Below are positions 49,052 to 59,072 of a stretch of 64,000 nt of DNA, one piece after another. This DNA comes from Bacillus sp. CGMCC 1.16541 (GTDB lineage: Bacteria; Bacillota; Bacilli; Bacillales; Bacillaceae_H). Positions within the stretch are counted from its first letter, which is position 1, and each line of letters opens with the position of its first letter. A model generated the notes under the pieces. The model made no database searches. It was not told the origin of the DNA and worked only from the letters and a program-made list of their open reading frames with translations. The stretch covers positions 51,443 through 115,442 of the forward strand of contig NZ_KZ821206.1 in NCBI RefSeq assembly GCF_003184905.1. Reading direction: 5' to 3'. The translations under genes and the position numbers were made by a program.

Positions 49052-49435
49052 ATGACATTTATCCTTATTGCTGTAGGAGCGATTGTCGTATACTCGGTAA
49101 TCATGTTCTTCTACCAACGTAGCATCATGAAAACATTAACCGAAGAGGAGTTTCGCGCAGGCTACCGCAAAGCACAACTAGTAGACATTCGTGAACCGAA
49201 TGAATATGAAGGCGGCCATATTTTAGGAGCTCGTAACATTCCTGTTTCTCAAATGCGCATGCGTATTAAAGAGTTCCGCAAAGACCAACCAGTTTATTTG
49301 TACTGTCAAAATGGTATTCGCGCAGGCCGTGCGGCTCAAATGCTAAAACGTCAAGGCATAAAAGAGATCTATCAATTAAAAGGTGGATTTAAAAACTGGA
49401 ATGGCAAGATTAAAACAAAACAAAAAGCTTATTAA
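49052..49435 (+). CDS. yqhL: Membrane-anchored rhodanese-like protein YqhL
   Basis: 127 residues. An N-terminal membrane segment (FILIAVGAIVVYSVIMFF) anchors a single rhodanese domain on about 30-120; the active-site Cys is in YLYCQNGIRAGRAA. Probably a sulfurtransferase or redox protein facing the cytosol; substrate unknown. SD AAAGGAAC precedes ATG. It converges on gcvPB. Confidence 0.92.
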   Translation: MTFILIAVGAIVVYSVIMFFYQRSIMKTLTEEEFRAGYRKAQLVDIREPNEYEGGHILGARNIPVSQMRMRIKEFRKDQPVYLYCQNGIRAGRAAQMLKRQGIKEIYQLKGGFKNWNGKIKTKQKAY

Positions 49436-49441
49436 AAGACA

Positions 49442-49470
49442 AAAGGGAGAGTGACAGTCACTCTCCCTTT
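49442..49470. terminator. Bidirectional terminator between yqhL and gcvPB
   Basis: AAAGGGAGAGTGA (49442-49454) and TCACTCTCCCTTT (49458-49470) pair perfectly over 13 bp with a 3-nt loop. Confidence 0.9.
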
Positions 49471-49472
49471 CT

Positions 49473-50933
49473 TTATGCTTGCTGATAACGAAGAACTGGC
49501 TTACGTGCAGCCAATGTTTCATCAAGGCGCTTGACCACTGTTGTATGAGGTGCTTCTTGGACAACCTCTGGATTTTCTTCTACTTCTTTTGCGATTTGAA
49601 TCATTGCATCAATGAACGCATCTAATGTTTCTTTAGACTCCGTTTCAGTTGGTTCAATCATCATACATTCTTCCACAATAAGTGGGAAGTAAATCGTTGG
49701 TGGATGATAACCAAAGTCTAACAAGCGTTTTGCAATATCTAACGTACGTACACCTAGTTTCTTTTGACGCTTTCCTGATAACACGAATTCATGTTTACAA
49801 TGACGATCAAATGGTAAATCGTAATATTCTGCTAATCGACGCATCATATAATTAGCGTTTAACACGGCATGTTCGGTTACGGCCTTCAATCCATCTGGCC
49901 CCATGGAACGGATATACGTATAAGCACGAACATTAATCCCAAAGTTACCATAAAAAGGTTTGACTCGACCAATCGATTTAGGACGATTATAGTCAAAATG
50001 ATAACCATCTTCTGTTTTCACTAATATAGGTTTAGGTAAGTATGGAATTAGGTCCTCTTTCACCCCAACTGGACCTGAACCAGGGCCTCCTCCACCGTGA
50101 GGACCTGTAAATGTTTTATGAAGATTTAAATGAACCACATCAAACCCCATATCACCTGGTCGTGCTTTACTTAATACTGCATTTAAGTTTGCTCCATCAT
50201 AATAAAGCTTTCCACCTGCTTCATGGACGATTTGAGCCATCTCTAAAATATTTTCTTCAAATAATCCAAGTGTATTTGGATTTGTTAGCATAAGTGCCGC
50301 TGTGTCTTCACCTACAACACGACGTAAATCATCTAAGTCAACCAATCCATCTTCATTTGACTTAACCGTTACCGTTTCAAAGCCTGCTACTGTTGCAGAA
50401 GCTGGATTTGTTCCATGTGCTGAATCAGGCACAATTACTTTTGTACGTGCCACATCACCGTTTGCTTCATGGTATGCACGAATCATCATTAATCCAGTCC
50501 ACTCACCATGAGCTCCTGCAGCAGGTTGTAGCGTCACTTCATCCATGCCTGTAACTTCTTTTAAATGCTCTTGTAAATCATACATTAGTTCCATTGAACC
50601 TTGGACTGTAGTTTCCTCTTGTAATGGATGAACATGTGCAAAACCTGGAATGCGCGCTGTATATTCATTAATTTTCGGATTATATTTCATCGTACAAGAG
50701 CCTAGCGGATAAAAACCTGAATCCACACCGTGATTACGTTTAGACAATGCAGTGTAATGACGCATAATATCAAGCTCTGACACTTCTGGTAGATTTGGTT
50801 CTTCTTGACGAATATAATCAGCTGGCAAAATCTCGTCTACTACCACTTCAGGTACATCTAAATCCGGCAACGAATAACCAACACGACCTTCTTTACTTAG
50901 CTCAAAAATAAGTGATTGATTGTGATTATTCAT
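49473..50933 (-). CDS. gcvPB: Glycine dehydrogenase (decarboxylating) subunit 2
   Basis: PLP-bearing half of the glycine cleavage P-protein. The PLP lysine is in [35 protein letters not shown] and [11 protein letters not shown] are typical. 486 residues. Its start overlaps gcvPA by 8 bp, consistent with coupled synthesis of the two halves. Last gene of gcvT-gcvPA-gcvPB. Confidence 0.96.
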   Translation of the reverse strand: MNNHNQSLIFELSKEGRVGYSLPDLDVPEVVVDEILPADYIRQEEPNLPEVSELDIMRHYTALSKRNHGVDSGFYPLGSCTMKYNPKINEYTARIPGFAHVHPLQEETTVQGSMELMYDLQEHLKEVTGMDEVTLQPAAGAHGEWTGLMMIRAYHEANGDVARTKVIVPDSAHGTNPASATVAGFETVTVKSNEDGLVDLDDLRRVVGEDTAALMLTNPNTLGLFEENILEMAQIVHEAGGKLYYDGANLNAVLSKARPGDMGFDVVHLNLHKTFTGPHGGGGPGSGPVGVKEDLIPYLPKPILVKTEDGYHFDYNRPKSIGRVKPFYGNFGINVRAYTYIRSMGPDGLKAVTEHAVLNANYMMRRLAEYYDLPFDRHCKHEFVLSGKRQKKLGVRTLDIAKRLLDFGYHPPTIYFPLIVEECMMIEPTETESKETLDAFIDAMIQIAKEVEENPEVVQEAPHTTVVKRLDETLAARKPVLRYQQA

Positions 50934-52272
50934 GAAGATCCCCCAATTCCTTTACAAGTTGATCAATTTCTTCTTTTGTACGAAGTTCTGTTATCGCAAG
51001 TAACATATGATGTTGAAGTCCTAGATAATCACGACCAAGGTCATAACCACCAATGATTCCTCTATCTAAAAGGCGTTCATTTACTTCTTTCACCGATAAC
51101 GGAAGCTCAACCACTAACTCATTAAAGAAAGGCCCCTCAAACGTTACTTTGCATCCAGCATCTTTTAAAGCGTTAAATGCGTAGTGAGCTTTTGTAATAT
51201 TTTGTACCGCGATCTCTTTTACACCTTTTTTCCCAAGTGCAGTCATCGCTACAGAGGCAGCTAGCGCATTAAGCGCCTGGTTCGAACAAATATTAGATGT
51301 TGCTTTATCACGACGAATATGTTGCTCACGTGCTTGTAATGTTAAAACAAATCCTCTCTTACCTTCTTCATCTACGGTTTGCCCAACAAGACGCCCTGGA
51401 ATTTTGCGCATTAACTTGGATGTCGTTGCAAAATATCCACAATGTGGACCACCGAACTGTGCGGGAATACCAAATGGTTGTGCGTCTCCTACAACAATGT
51501 CTGCTCCTAATTGACCTGGGGGCGTAAGCAAACCTAAAGCTAATGGGTTACTTGAAACAACAAACATTCCTTTTTCTTGATGAGCAATTTGCTCAATGTC
51601 TTTGAGTGGTTCAATTTGTCCAAAGAAGTTTGGATATTGAACAATGACCGCTGCAACGTCTCCACTCATCTCACCTTTTAAAGCTTCAAGATCTGTTACA
51701 CCGTTTACAGATGGAATTTCAACCACTTCAATGTATTGACCATTTGCGTACGTTTTAAGTACGTCTCTTGACTCAGGATGCACAGTTTGAGAAACTAAAA
51801 CTTTCTTCTTTTTGGTTTGACCAGCACTTAACATAGCTGCTTCTGCTAACGCTGTTCCACCATCGTACATGGAAGAGTTCGCGACATCCATTCCTGTTAA
51901 TTCACAAATCATCGTTTGAAATTCAAAAATCGCTTGCAATTCCCCTTGTGAAATTTCAGGCTGATACGGTGTATACGCGGTGTAAAATTCAGAACGAGAA
52001 ATAACATGATCAACAATGATTGGCATGTAATGATCGTACACACCAGCACCTAAAAAAGAAGCATACTCTTTTACGTTTGCATTTTTAGCAGCTAACGTCG
52101 TCAATTCTTTTATAAGCTGTGATTCAGATGCTGCTTTTCTAATCTTATATTCTCCTTTAAAACGAACACGTTCTGGAATATCATGGAACAGCTCATCAAC
52201 TGATGAGACACCAATCGTTTCTAACATTTCTTTTTTATCTTGTTCTGTCATTGGCAAATAACGATGCATCAT
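50926..52272 (-). CDS. gcvPA: Glycine dehydrogenase (decarboxylating) subunit 1
   Basis: N-terminal half of the P-protein. [20 protein letters not shown] at the start, [20 protein letters not shown] and [13 protein letters not shown] are family marks. The start at 52272 (ATG ATG) follows AGGAG by 9 nt and gives 448 residues, the usual length; the frame is open to 52317. It follows gcvT by 67 bp. Confidence 0.96.
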   Translation of the reverse strand: MMHRYLPMTEQDKKEMLETIGVSSVDELFHDIPERVRFKGEYKIRKAASESQLIKELTTLAAKNANVKEYASFLGAGVYDHYMPIIVDHVISRSEFYTAYTPYQPEISQGELQAIFEFQTMICELTGMDVANSSMYDGGTALAEAAMLSAGQTKKKKVLVSQTVHPESRDVLKTYANGQYIEVVEIPSVNGVTDLEALKGEMSGDVAAVIVQYPNFFGQIEPLKDIEQIAHQEKGMFVVSSNPLALGLLTPPGQLGADIVVGDAQPFGIPAQFGGPHCGYFATTSKLMRKIPGRLVGQTVDEEGKRGFVLTLQAREQHIRRDKATSNICSNQALNALAASVAMTALGKKGVKEIAVQNITKAHYAFNALKDAGCKVTFEGPFFNELVVELPLSVKEVNERLLDRGIIGGYDLGRDYLGLQHHMLLAITELRTKEEIDQLVKELGDLHE

Positions 52273-52339
52273 GTTACATTGCTCCTCTCTCAAGTGAACA
52301 TCTCTATTTTTTATCATTCTTATTGGATAGGCTAACTCT

Positions 52340-53437
52340 TTATTTAGAACGCTTATAAAATGGCGTTGATACCACTTTTGCTTTTAATCGTTTTTGACGA
52401 ACTTGAACTTCAACTTCCATTTCCATACTTGCGTAATTTGCATCCACTAGTGCTAAACCAATGTTTTTCTGTAATGTAGGCGATTGTGTTCCCGTTGTCA
52501 CAAAGCCAATTCGCTCGTCCCCGCTATAAACGTCGTATCCATGACGAGGAATGCCTTTCTCAATCATTTCAATCCCAACAAGCTTTCGACTAGGTCCTTC
52601 CTCTTTTTGTTTCTTTAATATCGATTGACCAATAAAATCATCTTTATTGACCTTCACAGCAAAGCCGATTCCAGCTTCGATTGGCGTAATGTCTTTTGAT
52701 AACTCTTGACCGTACAGAGCTAAGGTTGCCTCAAAGCGTAACGTATCACGAGCACCCAGTCCACAAGGAATAATCCCTTCACTTTCTCCAGCTTCTAAGA
52801 TTTTCTTCCATAGCATCGCAGCATCGTTTGCATCACAATAAAGTTCAAATCCATCTTCCCCTGTATAGCCAGTACGTGAGACCAATACCTCTACACCAGC
52901 TAGTTCGACGCGATCTTTAAAATTAAAAAATTTAATATTCGATAAATCTTCTGATGTTAATGTTTGTAACACTTTTTCAGCAATAGGTCCTTGCAATGCT
53001 AATTGACCCATCTCTTCCGATACATTTTTAAGTGTCACATCGCCAAACTCATGCTGTACTAACCAATCAAAATCCTTTTCAATGTTTGCTGCATTGACCA
53101 CGAGTAGATAGTGTTGCTCGCTCTTTTGATAAATGAGTAGATCATCTACGGTTCCACCATTTTCATAACACATCGCCGTATATTGTGCTTTATTGTCTTT
53201 TAACACAGATACGTCATTAGTCATCATCTTTTGTAAAAACGCCCGACTATCTGAACCTGTCACTTCAATTTCTCCCATATGAGAAACATCAAACAACCCA
53301 GCTTTTGTACGAACGGCTTCATGTTCTTTTTTAATGGAAGAAAATTGAACAGGCAAAGCCCACCCACCAAAGTCAATAATCTTTGCTCCGTATTCTTTGT
53401 ATGTATCGTAAAGCGGTGTTTGTTTTAAGTCAGTCAT
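52340..53437 (-). CDS. gcvT: Glycine cleavage T-protein (aminomethyltransferase)
   Basis: Transfers the methylene group from lipoylated GcvH to tetrahydrofolate, releasing ammonia. Recognised by [13 protein letters not shown], the folate-site stretch [14 protein letters not shown] and [12 protein letters not shown]. 365 residues. First gene of the operon, preceded by the glycine riboswitch. Its product methylene-THF would normally meet FolD, whose gene is not in its usual place here. Confidence 0.96.
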   Translation of the reverse strand: MTDLKQTPLYDTYKEYGAKIIDFGGWALPVQFSSIKKEHEAVRTKAGLFDVSHMGEIEVTGSDSRAFLQKMMTNDVSVLKDNKAQYTAMCYENGGTVDDLLIYQKSEQHYLLVVNAANIEKDFDWLVQHEFGDVTLKNVSEEMGQLALQGPIAEKVLQTLTSEDLSNIKFFNFKDRVELAGVEVLVSRTGYTGEDGFELYCDANDAAMLWKKILEAGESEGIIPCGLGARDTLRFEATLALYGQELSKDITPIEAGIGFAVKVNKDDFIGQSILKKQKEEGPSRKLVGIEMIEKGIPRHGYDVYSGDERIGFVTTGTQSPTLQKNIGLALVDANYASMEMEVEVQVRQKRLKAKVVSTPFYKRSK

Positions 53438-53491
53438 GAAAATAAATCCCCCTTATATTCGGTTTAAATGATTTTACCCCACTTACTAATC

Positions 53492-53705
53492 AAAAAAAGG
53501 ACAGAGTTCTCCCTAATACATTTAGGAAGTCTCTGTCCTTTCACCTGAAAGTTTCCCCATACGTTTGTTTTGACTGTGTTAGGTTTGCCTCGTGGGTGGT
53601 CATGATGACACTCTCCAGAGATGCGTCCAACAAGAGTCTTTTTGCCTGAGAGATTCACATATTCGCTTGCTCCTTCGGCGCTACACTAAAGTAGTCTCTC
53701 CTCTT
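53492..53705 (-). promoter_or_regulatory. Tandem glycine riboswitch with terminator
   Basis: Leader of the gcv operon. On the minus strand, aptamer 1 (about 53705-53610) contains GGAGAGAC, GCGCCGAAGGAGCAAGC, CUCUCAGGCAAAAAGAC and CAUCUCUGGAGAG; aptamer 2 (about 53610-53530) contains CCACCCACGAGGCAAACC, GGGGAAACUUUCAGGUGA and AAAGGACAGAG. These are the conserved glycine aptamer cores. A terminator follows: GGACAGAG against CUCUGUCC (53499-53506 and 53531-53538) with a 7-U run at 53492-53498. Glycine binding should favour readthrough. Confidence 0.95.
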
Positions 53706-53897
53706 ATCATCATCCGCTTCTATAAAGTTTTTATTTTTGGGCATACTACATAAAAATAATGATTTTACGATTATTAACAAATAGTTTCGCAAAGTGGCAA
53801 TATGCTCTTTATTTAAAATTTTCTAAATTACATTTTCATCCTACATGAATCTTTACATTAGTTCAATAAAAAACTTTCTGAAAGGGGTGCGTTTATC

Positions 53898-55577
53898 ATG
53901 AAAGTAACCATGAACTTCGATTATGAGTGGACAAATCAATTTTTATCTCGCGTTGAAGAAGAGGGGCCTTGGTCTAACTGGGATCTTTATAAATTAGCTT
54001 TCAACATTGAAAAACAAACGGTCATCGATGAGTTTGAAGGTCTTAAATGCCCTAATTATTTACCAAATCTGACTCCTCTTCCTCATCAGTTAGAAGTGGC
54101 AAAACAAGTCGTGGAAAACATGAACGGAAAAGCCATTTTAGCTGATGAAGTAGGTCTTGGAAAAACAATTGAAGCAGGCCTCGTTCTAAAAGAATACATG
54201 ATTCGCGGTCTAGTGAAAAAAGTATTAATTCTAGTCCCTGCTTCTCTTGTTTCACAATGGACGATAGAGTTAAATCAAAAGTTTTATATTCCTGCCGTTG
54301 CTCAAAAGAAATCGTATGTGTGGGAGCAATGCGATGTGGTTGTGTCATCAATTGATACAGCAAAACGGCCTCCACACCGGGATATTGTTCTGGAACAAGA
54401 TTACGACCTTATTATTATTGACGAAGCTCACAAACTGAAAAACAATAAAACCAAAAACTATGAATTCGTTCAAAACCTAAAGAAGAAATTTTGTTTACTT
54501 CTTACGGCGACACCTGTTCAAAATCGAATTGAAGAAATTTTCAATTTGGTTTCCTTATTAAAGCCTGGACACTTAGGGAATAAAGCCATTTTTGAAGAGA
54601 TTTTTTCTGCGAAAAAGAGAACATTACAAAACGATGAGAAGTTACGTGAACTTATTAGTAAAGTGATGATTCGTAACCGACGAGGCGATACGGGGATTGA
54701 GTGGACAAAACGGGTTGTACAAACTGTTCCAATTGAATTCTCAACAGCAGAAAGAGAGTTATATGAATCCATCACATCTTTTAAAAAGCACGGAATGGGT
54801 TCAGCTAGTGCGTTTTCAATTTTAACCCTACAACGTGAAGCGTGTAGCAGTCGAGAAGCGGTATACATGACACTAAAAAATATGATGGAGCGTCAAGAAG
54901 AAGGTAGTTCGATACCAAATACAATGATTAATCCATTAATGAATAAAATTGAGCAAGTGAAGCAAAATGCAAAAGCAGAGAAAGTATTAGAACTCATTCA
55001 AAACATCAATGATAAAGTAATCATTTTCACAGAATATCGAGCTACCCAGCTCTATCTACAATGGTTTCTCAAGCAACATGGTATCACATCGGTTCCTTTC
55101 AGAGGTGGGTTTAAGCGAGGAAAAAAAGATTGGATGAAGCAATTATTTGAACATCACGCACAAGTTTTTATTGCAACAGAAGCAGGTGGAGAAGGAATTA
55201 ACCTTCAATTTTGCCACCATATTATTAATTATGATTTACCGTGGAATCCAATGAGACTAGAACAACGAATTGGACGCGTTCATCGACTCGGCCAACAAAG
55301 TGATGTACACATTTATAACCTTGCCGTAAAAGACACGGTCGAAGAACATATCCTAAAATTGCTTTACGAGAAAATTAATCTATTCGAGCGAGTGATTGGC
55401 GAATTAGATGAAATCTTAACAAAGCTTGATTTCGGCAATATCGAAGAGCATATCCAAGACATCTTATTTCACTCCAACAGTGAAGGAGAGATACGAATTA
55501 AAATGGATAACTTAACTTCCATTATTGAATATGCAGAGCAAATGAACGAAGGTGAGGATCAACATGCAGCAAACTGA
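53898..55577 (+). CDS. yqhH: SNF2-family helicase YqhH
   Basis: 559-residue DEAD/SNF2 ATPase. Walker A is ADEVGLGKTIEAGLVL, motif II IIIDEAHKLKN, motif III LLTATPVQN; the helicase C domain has VIIFTEYRATQLYLQ, ATEAGGEGINLQFC and QRIGRVHRLGQ. Family of RapA-like or DEAD remodelers; B. subtilis YqhH has unclear function. SD AAAGGGG upstream of ATG. It overlaps yqhG by 14 bp and is divergent from the gcv operon. Confidence 0.93.
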   Translation: MKVTMNFDYEWTNQFLSRVEEEGPWSNWDLYKLAFNIEKQTVIDEFEGLKCPNYLPNLTPLPHQLEVAKQVVENMNGKAILADEVGLGKTIEAGLVLKEYMIRGLVKKVLILVPASLVSQWTIELNQKFYIPAVAQKKSYVWEQCDVVVSSIDTAKRPPHRDIVLEQDYDLIIIDEAHKLKNNKTKNYEFVQNLKKKFCLLLTATPVQNRIEEIFNLVSLLKPGHLGNKAIFEEIFSAKKRTLQNDEKLRELISKVMIRNRRGDTGIEWTKRVVQTVPIEFSTAERELYESITSFKKHGMGSASAFSILTLQREACSSREAVYMTLKNMMERQEEGSSIPNTMINPLMNKIEQVKQNAKAEKVLELIQNINDKVIIFTEYRATQLYLQWFLKQHGITSVPFRGGFKRGKKDWMKQLFEHHAQVFIATEAGGEGINLQFCHHIINYDLPWNPMRLEQRIGRVHRLGQQSDVHIYNLAVKDTVEEHILKLLYEKINLFERVIGELDEILTKLDFGNIEEHIQDILFHSNSEGEIRIKMDNLTSIIEYAEQMNEGEDQHAAN

Positions 55578-56373
55578 TATTCATCACTTTTTAAAACAAT
55601 ACTTTAAAACAAATGACTGTGAGGTTGTTCAAGAACACCCCTCTTATTTAACGTTTCAGCTCACAATTGAAATGGATAAAGAACTGATGAACCGCCCATT
55701 TTATTGGCATTATGTTGAAAAGACAGGTGGCACTCCTAGCCCAGCTTGTTTAACCTTTATTACAGACCCTAGCTTTGAAGACAAAGATGTAAAAGGCGAA
55801 CGCATTCATTTTGGTTCACCACGACTACATCAAATTTTCGCTTCTACTCAGAAGTTTGGTAGTTTTACTCATTTGTATGAAAGCCTGCCGTCAGTTCCTT
55901 CTACTAGTAAAGCGTTACACCCTTGGCTTGGCCTAAACGTAAAGATATCGTACAAATGTGATCGAAAACGTGATTACATAGTGTCATTAGGGTTACATCT
56001 TATTTCAGGAAAAATTGTAGAAAACTTTCAAGGCGTGCTTGAACAACAAGCAATGTCTCCTAAAATATCGGATTATTGCTTTACACTTTCACCATTAATT
56101 AAACCCAAAAGTGGTATCAGTCGCTTACAAGATTACCTTGCAAGTGCCATTAAACAAGATGATCACCAATGGGCTGAGGAAGCTAGAAAACGCTGGTATG
56201 ATGATCTTGCATTACTTGATCATTTTTATGAAACGGCAGAAGAAGTACCTGAAAGTTACGAAACAGAAAAACAAGCATTACAAGAGCAATATGAACCCAC
56301 CATCATCATTAAGATTGTGAATGGCGGACTCTTTTACTTATCTGAACAAACCGCTTCACAAAAATTTGCTTAA
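55564..56373 (+). CDS. yqhG: YqhG family protein
   Basis: 269-residue protein of unknown function always encoded with yqhH. No known motif; Trp/His-rich stretches such as FYWHYVEKTGG are conserved. I start at ATG 55564, 6 nt past GTGAGG and inside the end of yqhH, which suggests coupling. Working with the YqhH helicase is inference from gene pairing. Confidence 0.9.
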   Translation: MQQTDIHHFLKQYFKTNDCEVVQEHPSYLTFQLTIEMDKELMNRPFYWHYVEKTGGTPSPACLTFITDPSFEDKDVKGERIHFGSPRLHQIFASTQKFGSFTHLYESLPSVPSTSKALHPWLGLNVKISYKCDRKRDYIVSLGLHLISGKIVENFQGVLEQQAMSPKISDYCFTLSPLIKPKSGISRLQDYLASAIKQDDHQWAEEARKRWYDDLALLDHFYETAEEVPESYETEKQALQEQYEPTIIIKIVNGGLFYLSEQTASQKFA

Positions 56374-56376
56374 TAT

Positions 56377-56430
56377 AAAAAAAGCATGTTCGACGAGTGC
56401 TAAAAACTCCTTATCGAACATGCCTTTTTT
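56377..56430. terminator. Bidirectional terminator between yqhG and yqzE
   Basis: GCATGTTCGA (56384-56393) and TCGAACATGC (56414-56423) pair perfectly, with A and T runs outside both arms. Confidence 0.9.
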
Positions 56431-56618
56431 TAAGAACGTTTTTTTCGATACCAAAGCATAAAAGCTAGAGGTAACATCCCAAACCACCGACTCGGGAAAG
56501 GTGTACGTTCTTCTTTTCGTTGAATTCGTTTCATTTTTCGTTCCGTTTTTGGTTGATCCATATATCGCACAAACTGTTGTGTGACAAATTTAACGTAGTC
56601 GTTTGTTTTTATTGTCAT
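56430..56618 (-). CDS. yqzE: YqzE family protein
   Basis: 62 residues, basic, with the family start NDYVKFVTQQFVRYMD, a Lys/Arg-rich centre and a short hydrophobic C-terminal segment (FGMLPLAFMLWY) ending RKKRS. Function unknown; it is encoded at the end of the comG region in Bacillus and is competence-associated there. ATG at 56618 lies only 3 nt from GAGGAG; a TTG one codon upstream is also possible. Confidence 0.85.
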   Translation of the reverse strand: MTIKTNDYVKFVTQQFVRYMDQPKTERKMKRIQRKEERTPFPSRWFGMLPLAFMLWYRKKRS

Positions 56619-56652
56619 CAACTCCTCAGTCTTATTATGACCGGGGTATTGA

Positions 56653-57147
56653 TTACTTAATCACTCCGATAATTTCTAAACAAATGTCACTAATGGATTT
56701 ATCCGTTGTATCAATGCAATAAGTTGCTTGTTCATACATAGAGCGACGCTGTTCAAATAAAGCTTTTAATTGTTCAAGCTCATTTTTTTGAACAAGAGGA
56801 CGAGAAGTGTCACCGGCAATCCTTTGTGATAAATCTTCCCATCTACATTTCAAATAAATGGATACTCCTTTATCATTCATCCAAGTTCGATTTACTTCTT
56901 GAATGAACATTCCTCCTCCTGTAGCGATAATAACATCATTTGTCGGTAACTCTTTTAAACACTCTTTTTCAAGTTGACGAAATGATAATTCTCCACTTTC
57001 TTGAAAAATATCTGAGATCGATTTGCCGGTCTTCTGTTGAATATAATGATCGGTATCAATAACTGGAATGTTGAGTTTCGTTGATAATTCTTCGCTAATC
57101 GTTGTCTTACCGGCTCCCATAAAACCTACAAGATATAATGCTTTCAC
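56653..57147 (-). CDS. aroK: Shikimate kinase
   Basis: Phosphorylates shikimate with ATP. Walker A VGFMGAGKTT, shikimate-binding DTDHYIQQKTG, and GGGMFIQE; the lid has QRIAGDTSRPL. 164 residues from GTG at 57147, which lies 8 nt past AAGGAG; another GTG three codons upstream sits inside that site. It lies between yqzE and the comG operon, 12 bp after comGG. Confidence 0.94.
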   Translation of the reverse strand: MKALYLVGFMGAGKTTISEELSTKLNIPVIDTDHYIQQKTGKSISDIFQESGELSFRQLEKECLKELPTNDVIIATGGGMFIQEVNRTWMNDKGVSIYLKCRWEDLSQRIAGDTSRPLVQKNELEQLKALFEQRRSMYEQATYCIDTTDKSISDICLEIIGVIK

Positions 57148-57159
57148 GCTTATCACTCC

Positions 57160-57567
57160 TTATCTATATTCGATCCATTGAATAACCTTCCCATCCTCAT
57201 ATTGAAAGTAAGCTTGTCCTTTATAATAACGATTTGATGACGTTTGGCACTCAATGACAACGGAGCCAATCTCATCACTCATTTTTGCAAAGGTATAAAT
57301 GATTTGACCGTTTGGATAAGTAGATTGAATGTTCGTTAAAAGATGGGGTTCCTCTGCCGTTCTTATCAAAGACATCGCTTCTACTACTCCACTTTCTAAC
57401 AAGTGGTTTACCTCATAAAACGATTCCACTTCTTTGTAGAGCTTCGCTTCTGACACATATAAAGAAAGCTGGTGTACAGTGAGGAAGATTAATAGTAAGC
57501 TAATGACTAACACAAGTGGCAAAGCTGTGCCTCTTTGGTTATTAATCATAACATACAACTTACTCAT
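57160..57567 (-). CDS. comGG: Competence pseudopilin-related protein ComGG
   Basis: Minor component of the competence pilus. A hydrophobic segment near the N-terminus (LPLVLVISLLLIFLTVHQL) follows NNQRGTA; no classical class III cleavage motif with Phe is seen, as in other ComGG. About 135 residues. It overlaps comGF by 8 bp. Its assignment rests on operon position. Confidence 0.85.
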   Translation of the reverse strand: MSKLYVMINNQRGTALPLVLVISLLLIFLTVHQLSLYVSEAKLYKEVESFYEVNHLLESGVVEAMSLIRTAEEPHLLTNIQSTYPNGQIIYTFAKMSDEIGSVVIECQTSSNRYYKGQAYFQYEDGKVIQWIEYR

Positions 57568-57982
57568 CAAACTTACTTATTTTACTTCTATATTTATTTT
57601 GTTTTTGATCGATGACTTCAACATGTAACAGATTATCTGTTTGTTTGTACTTTATTTGATCAATCTTTTGCAACAATACTTCGTGCCCTAACTTATTTAC
57701 ACGCCTTCTTACTTTATCTTGATACCTCTCATAAGTCACTTGTTTATGATCAAATGTTATAAACGTCAGTGTCGAAGGGTCCACACGTACATCTTGTGCT
57801 TCTCGGTACTCAAACGTTAGTTGAGAAACAAAGATTTCCCATTCGATGTTCGTTAAAGCTAGCGTTTCATTGTGCGTTTCTTTTATAATCGTCATAATGA
57901 TAGGAATGAACGAAACGATGAGTAGGAGATAAGCAAAACTGATTAACATTTCCACTAAAGTAAAGCCATTTTTCTTAATCAT
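57560..57982 (-). CDS. comGF: Competence pseudopilin ComGF
   Basis: Minor pseudopilin, 140 residues. Class III signal KKNG-FTLVEMLISFAYL with cleavage after Gly, followed by the hydrophobic helix. The C-terminus matches the ComGF family (DKVRRRVNKLGHEVLLQKI). ATG overlaps comGE by 4 bp. Confidence 0.9.
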   Translation of the reverse strand: MIKKNGFTLVEMLISFAYLLLIVSFIPIIMTIIKETHNETLALTNIEWEIFVSQLTFEYREAQDVRVDPSTLTFITFDHKQVTYERYQDKVRRRVNKLGHEVLLQKIDQIKYKQTDNLLHVEVIDQKQNKYRSKISKFDE

Positions 57983-58314
57983 TTTCGAATAAAATCACAC
58001 CTCGTTTTCTCACGATCTGATAAGTCTACCCACTGAACGCAAACCTTCTTTAATCCCTGTACATGATTTTCCCAATGGAAACGATAGCTTATCTTATTTA
58101 CAACATACTCTTCTCCTTCTTCATACGATTTACTATACTTATACTTCATCAACTCTTCATGTAAAAGAGTGTTTGCTTGATTAAGAATTTTTTGGTTCTT
58201 CCTTTCTTGTACAATTGATACATACAAAGGAAGCGTACTATAAACAACAAACAATAGAATACCAAAAGCAACAACCACTTCTAGCATGGTATAGCCTTTA
58301 CAATTTCTCCACAT
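57979..58314 (-). CDS. comGE: Competence pseudopilin ComGE
   Basis: Minor pseudopilin, 111 residues. Leader RNCKG-YTMLEVVVAFGILL fits the prepilin peptidase site. ATG lies within comGD (17-bp overlap), with GAAGAGG upstream. Confidence 0.88.
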   Translation of the reverse strand: MWRNCKGYTMLEVVVAFGILLFVVYSTLPLYVSIVQERKNQKILNQANTLLHEELMKYKYSKSYEEGEEYVVNKISYRFHWENHVQGLKKVCVQWVDLSDREKTRCDFIRK

Positions 58315-58753
58315 AAAATCGTCCTCTTCCTATTTGGAACACTAACCGATAAGATGTATCACCTGAACGAACAAAAAATGTCTTTCCCTGCGAAATATTT
58401 CCCCGGGAGTTATATCGTACACGATTGGGTCCACTCACACTCGAAATGATAATACTTGAATCATATGACTTTTCAAAAAGAATTTCGTTGCGTTGAACGG
58501 CATAATAAGTAGACGTAGTAGAATCAAATGTAAAAGTCGCTCGATCTGTTTGAGTCATTGCAACTTGTTGCATGTAAAACAAATCTGTTTGTAGTTGCTT
58601 TAAAAAAAATTGAATACGATACTGTTCAATTAATGGTTGAACAACTAATAAACTAATACTCGTCATAACTTGAATAACTCCTAATACAATGAGCATTTCT
58701 ACTAACGTAAAGCCACGTTGGTTCCTTTTATACGACTTCAAACTACTTTGCAA
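58298..58753 (-). CDS. comGD: Competence pseudopilin ComGD
   Basis: Pseudopilin, 151 residues, with class III leader KRNQRG-FTLVEMLIVLGV. The best start is TTG at 58753, 6 nt past GGGGAGG; the open frame extends to 58813 but would overlap comGC by 71 bp. With this start the overlap is 11 bp. Confidence 0.88.
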   Translation of the reverse strand: MQSSLKSYKRNQRGFTLVEMLIVLGVIQVMTSISLLVVQPLIEQYRIQFFLKQLQTDLFYMQQVAMTQTDRATFTFDSTTSTYYAVQRNEILFEKSYDSSIIISSVSGPNRVRYNSRGNISQGKTFFVRSGDTSYRLVFQIGRGRFYVEKL

Positions 58754-59042
58754 CCGTAACCTCCCCATCTGTGCTAATGACAATCTTTTTACCTCCAGCA
58801 CAAGATGGCTCATCTTTTAAATATTTATCTGAGGTTAATTGTTCAATTGTTGGTGTCACATCATTGTTTTCAATCTTGTACACTTGTACTTGTGCTTGAA
58901 CAGTCTGTATAAGAGCATCACACCCTTTAGAATTAATAGCGTTGTTATGCTTCAGTACATTTGGAATTGTAATGAGTAGTAAAACCGTAATGACGAGCAT
59001 CACGACTAACATTTCTATTAAAGTAAAACCATTTTTCTTCAC
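58743..59042 (-). CDS. comGC: Major competence pseudopilin ComGC
   Basis: Main subunit of the competence pilus that binds and pulls in DNA. Leader MKKNG-FTLIEMLVVMLVI is processed by ComC between Gly and Phe. Two Cys residues (SKGCDAL and DEPSCAGG) can form the intramolecular disulfide known for ComGC. 99 residues. The start is GTG, 8 nt after AAGGAG. Confidence 0.95.
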   Translation of the reverse strand: MKKNGFTLIEMLVVMLVITVLLLITIPNVLKHNNAINSKGCDALIQTVQAQVQVYKIENNDVTPTIEQLTSDKYLKDEPSCAGGKKIVISTDGEVTVAK

Positions 59043-59072
59043 ATAAACATCTCCTTTTCATATGGCATCTGC

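Noticed and set aside
53539-53705. Minus-strand peptide reading through the gcv leader
   Set aside because: The sequence is the glycine riboswitch; its conserved bases are explained by RNA structure, not coding.
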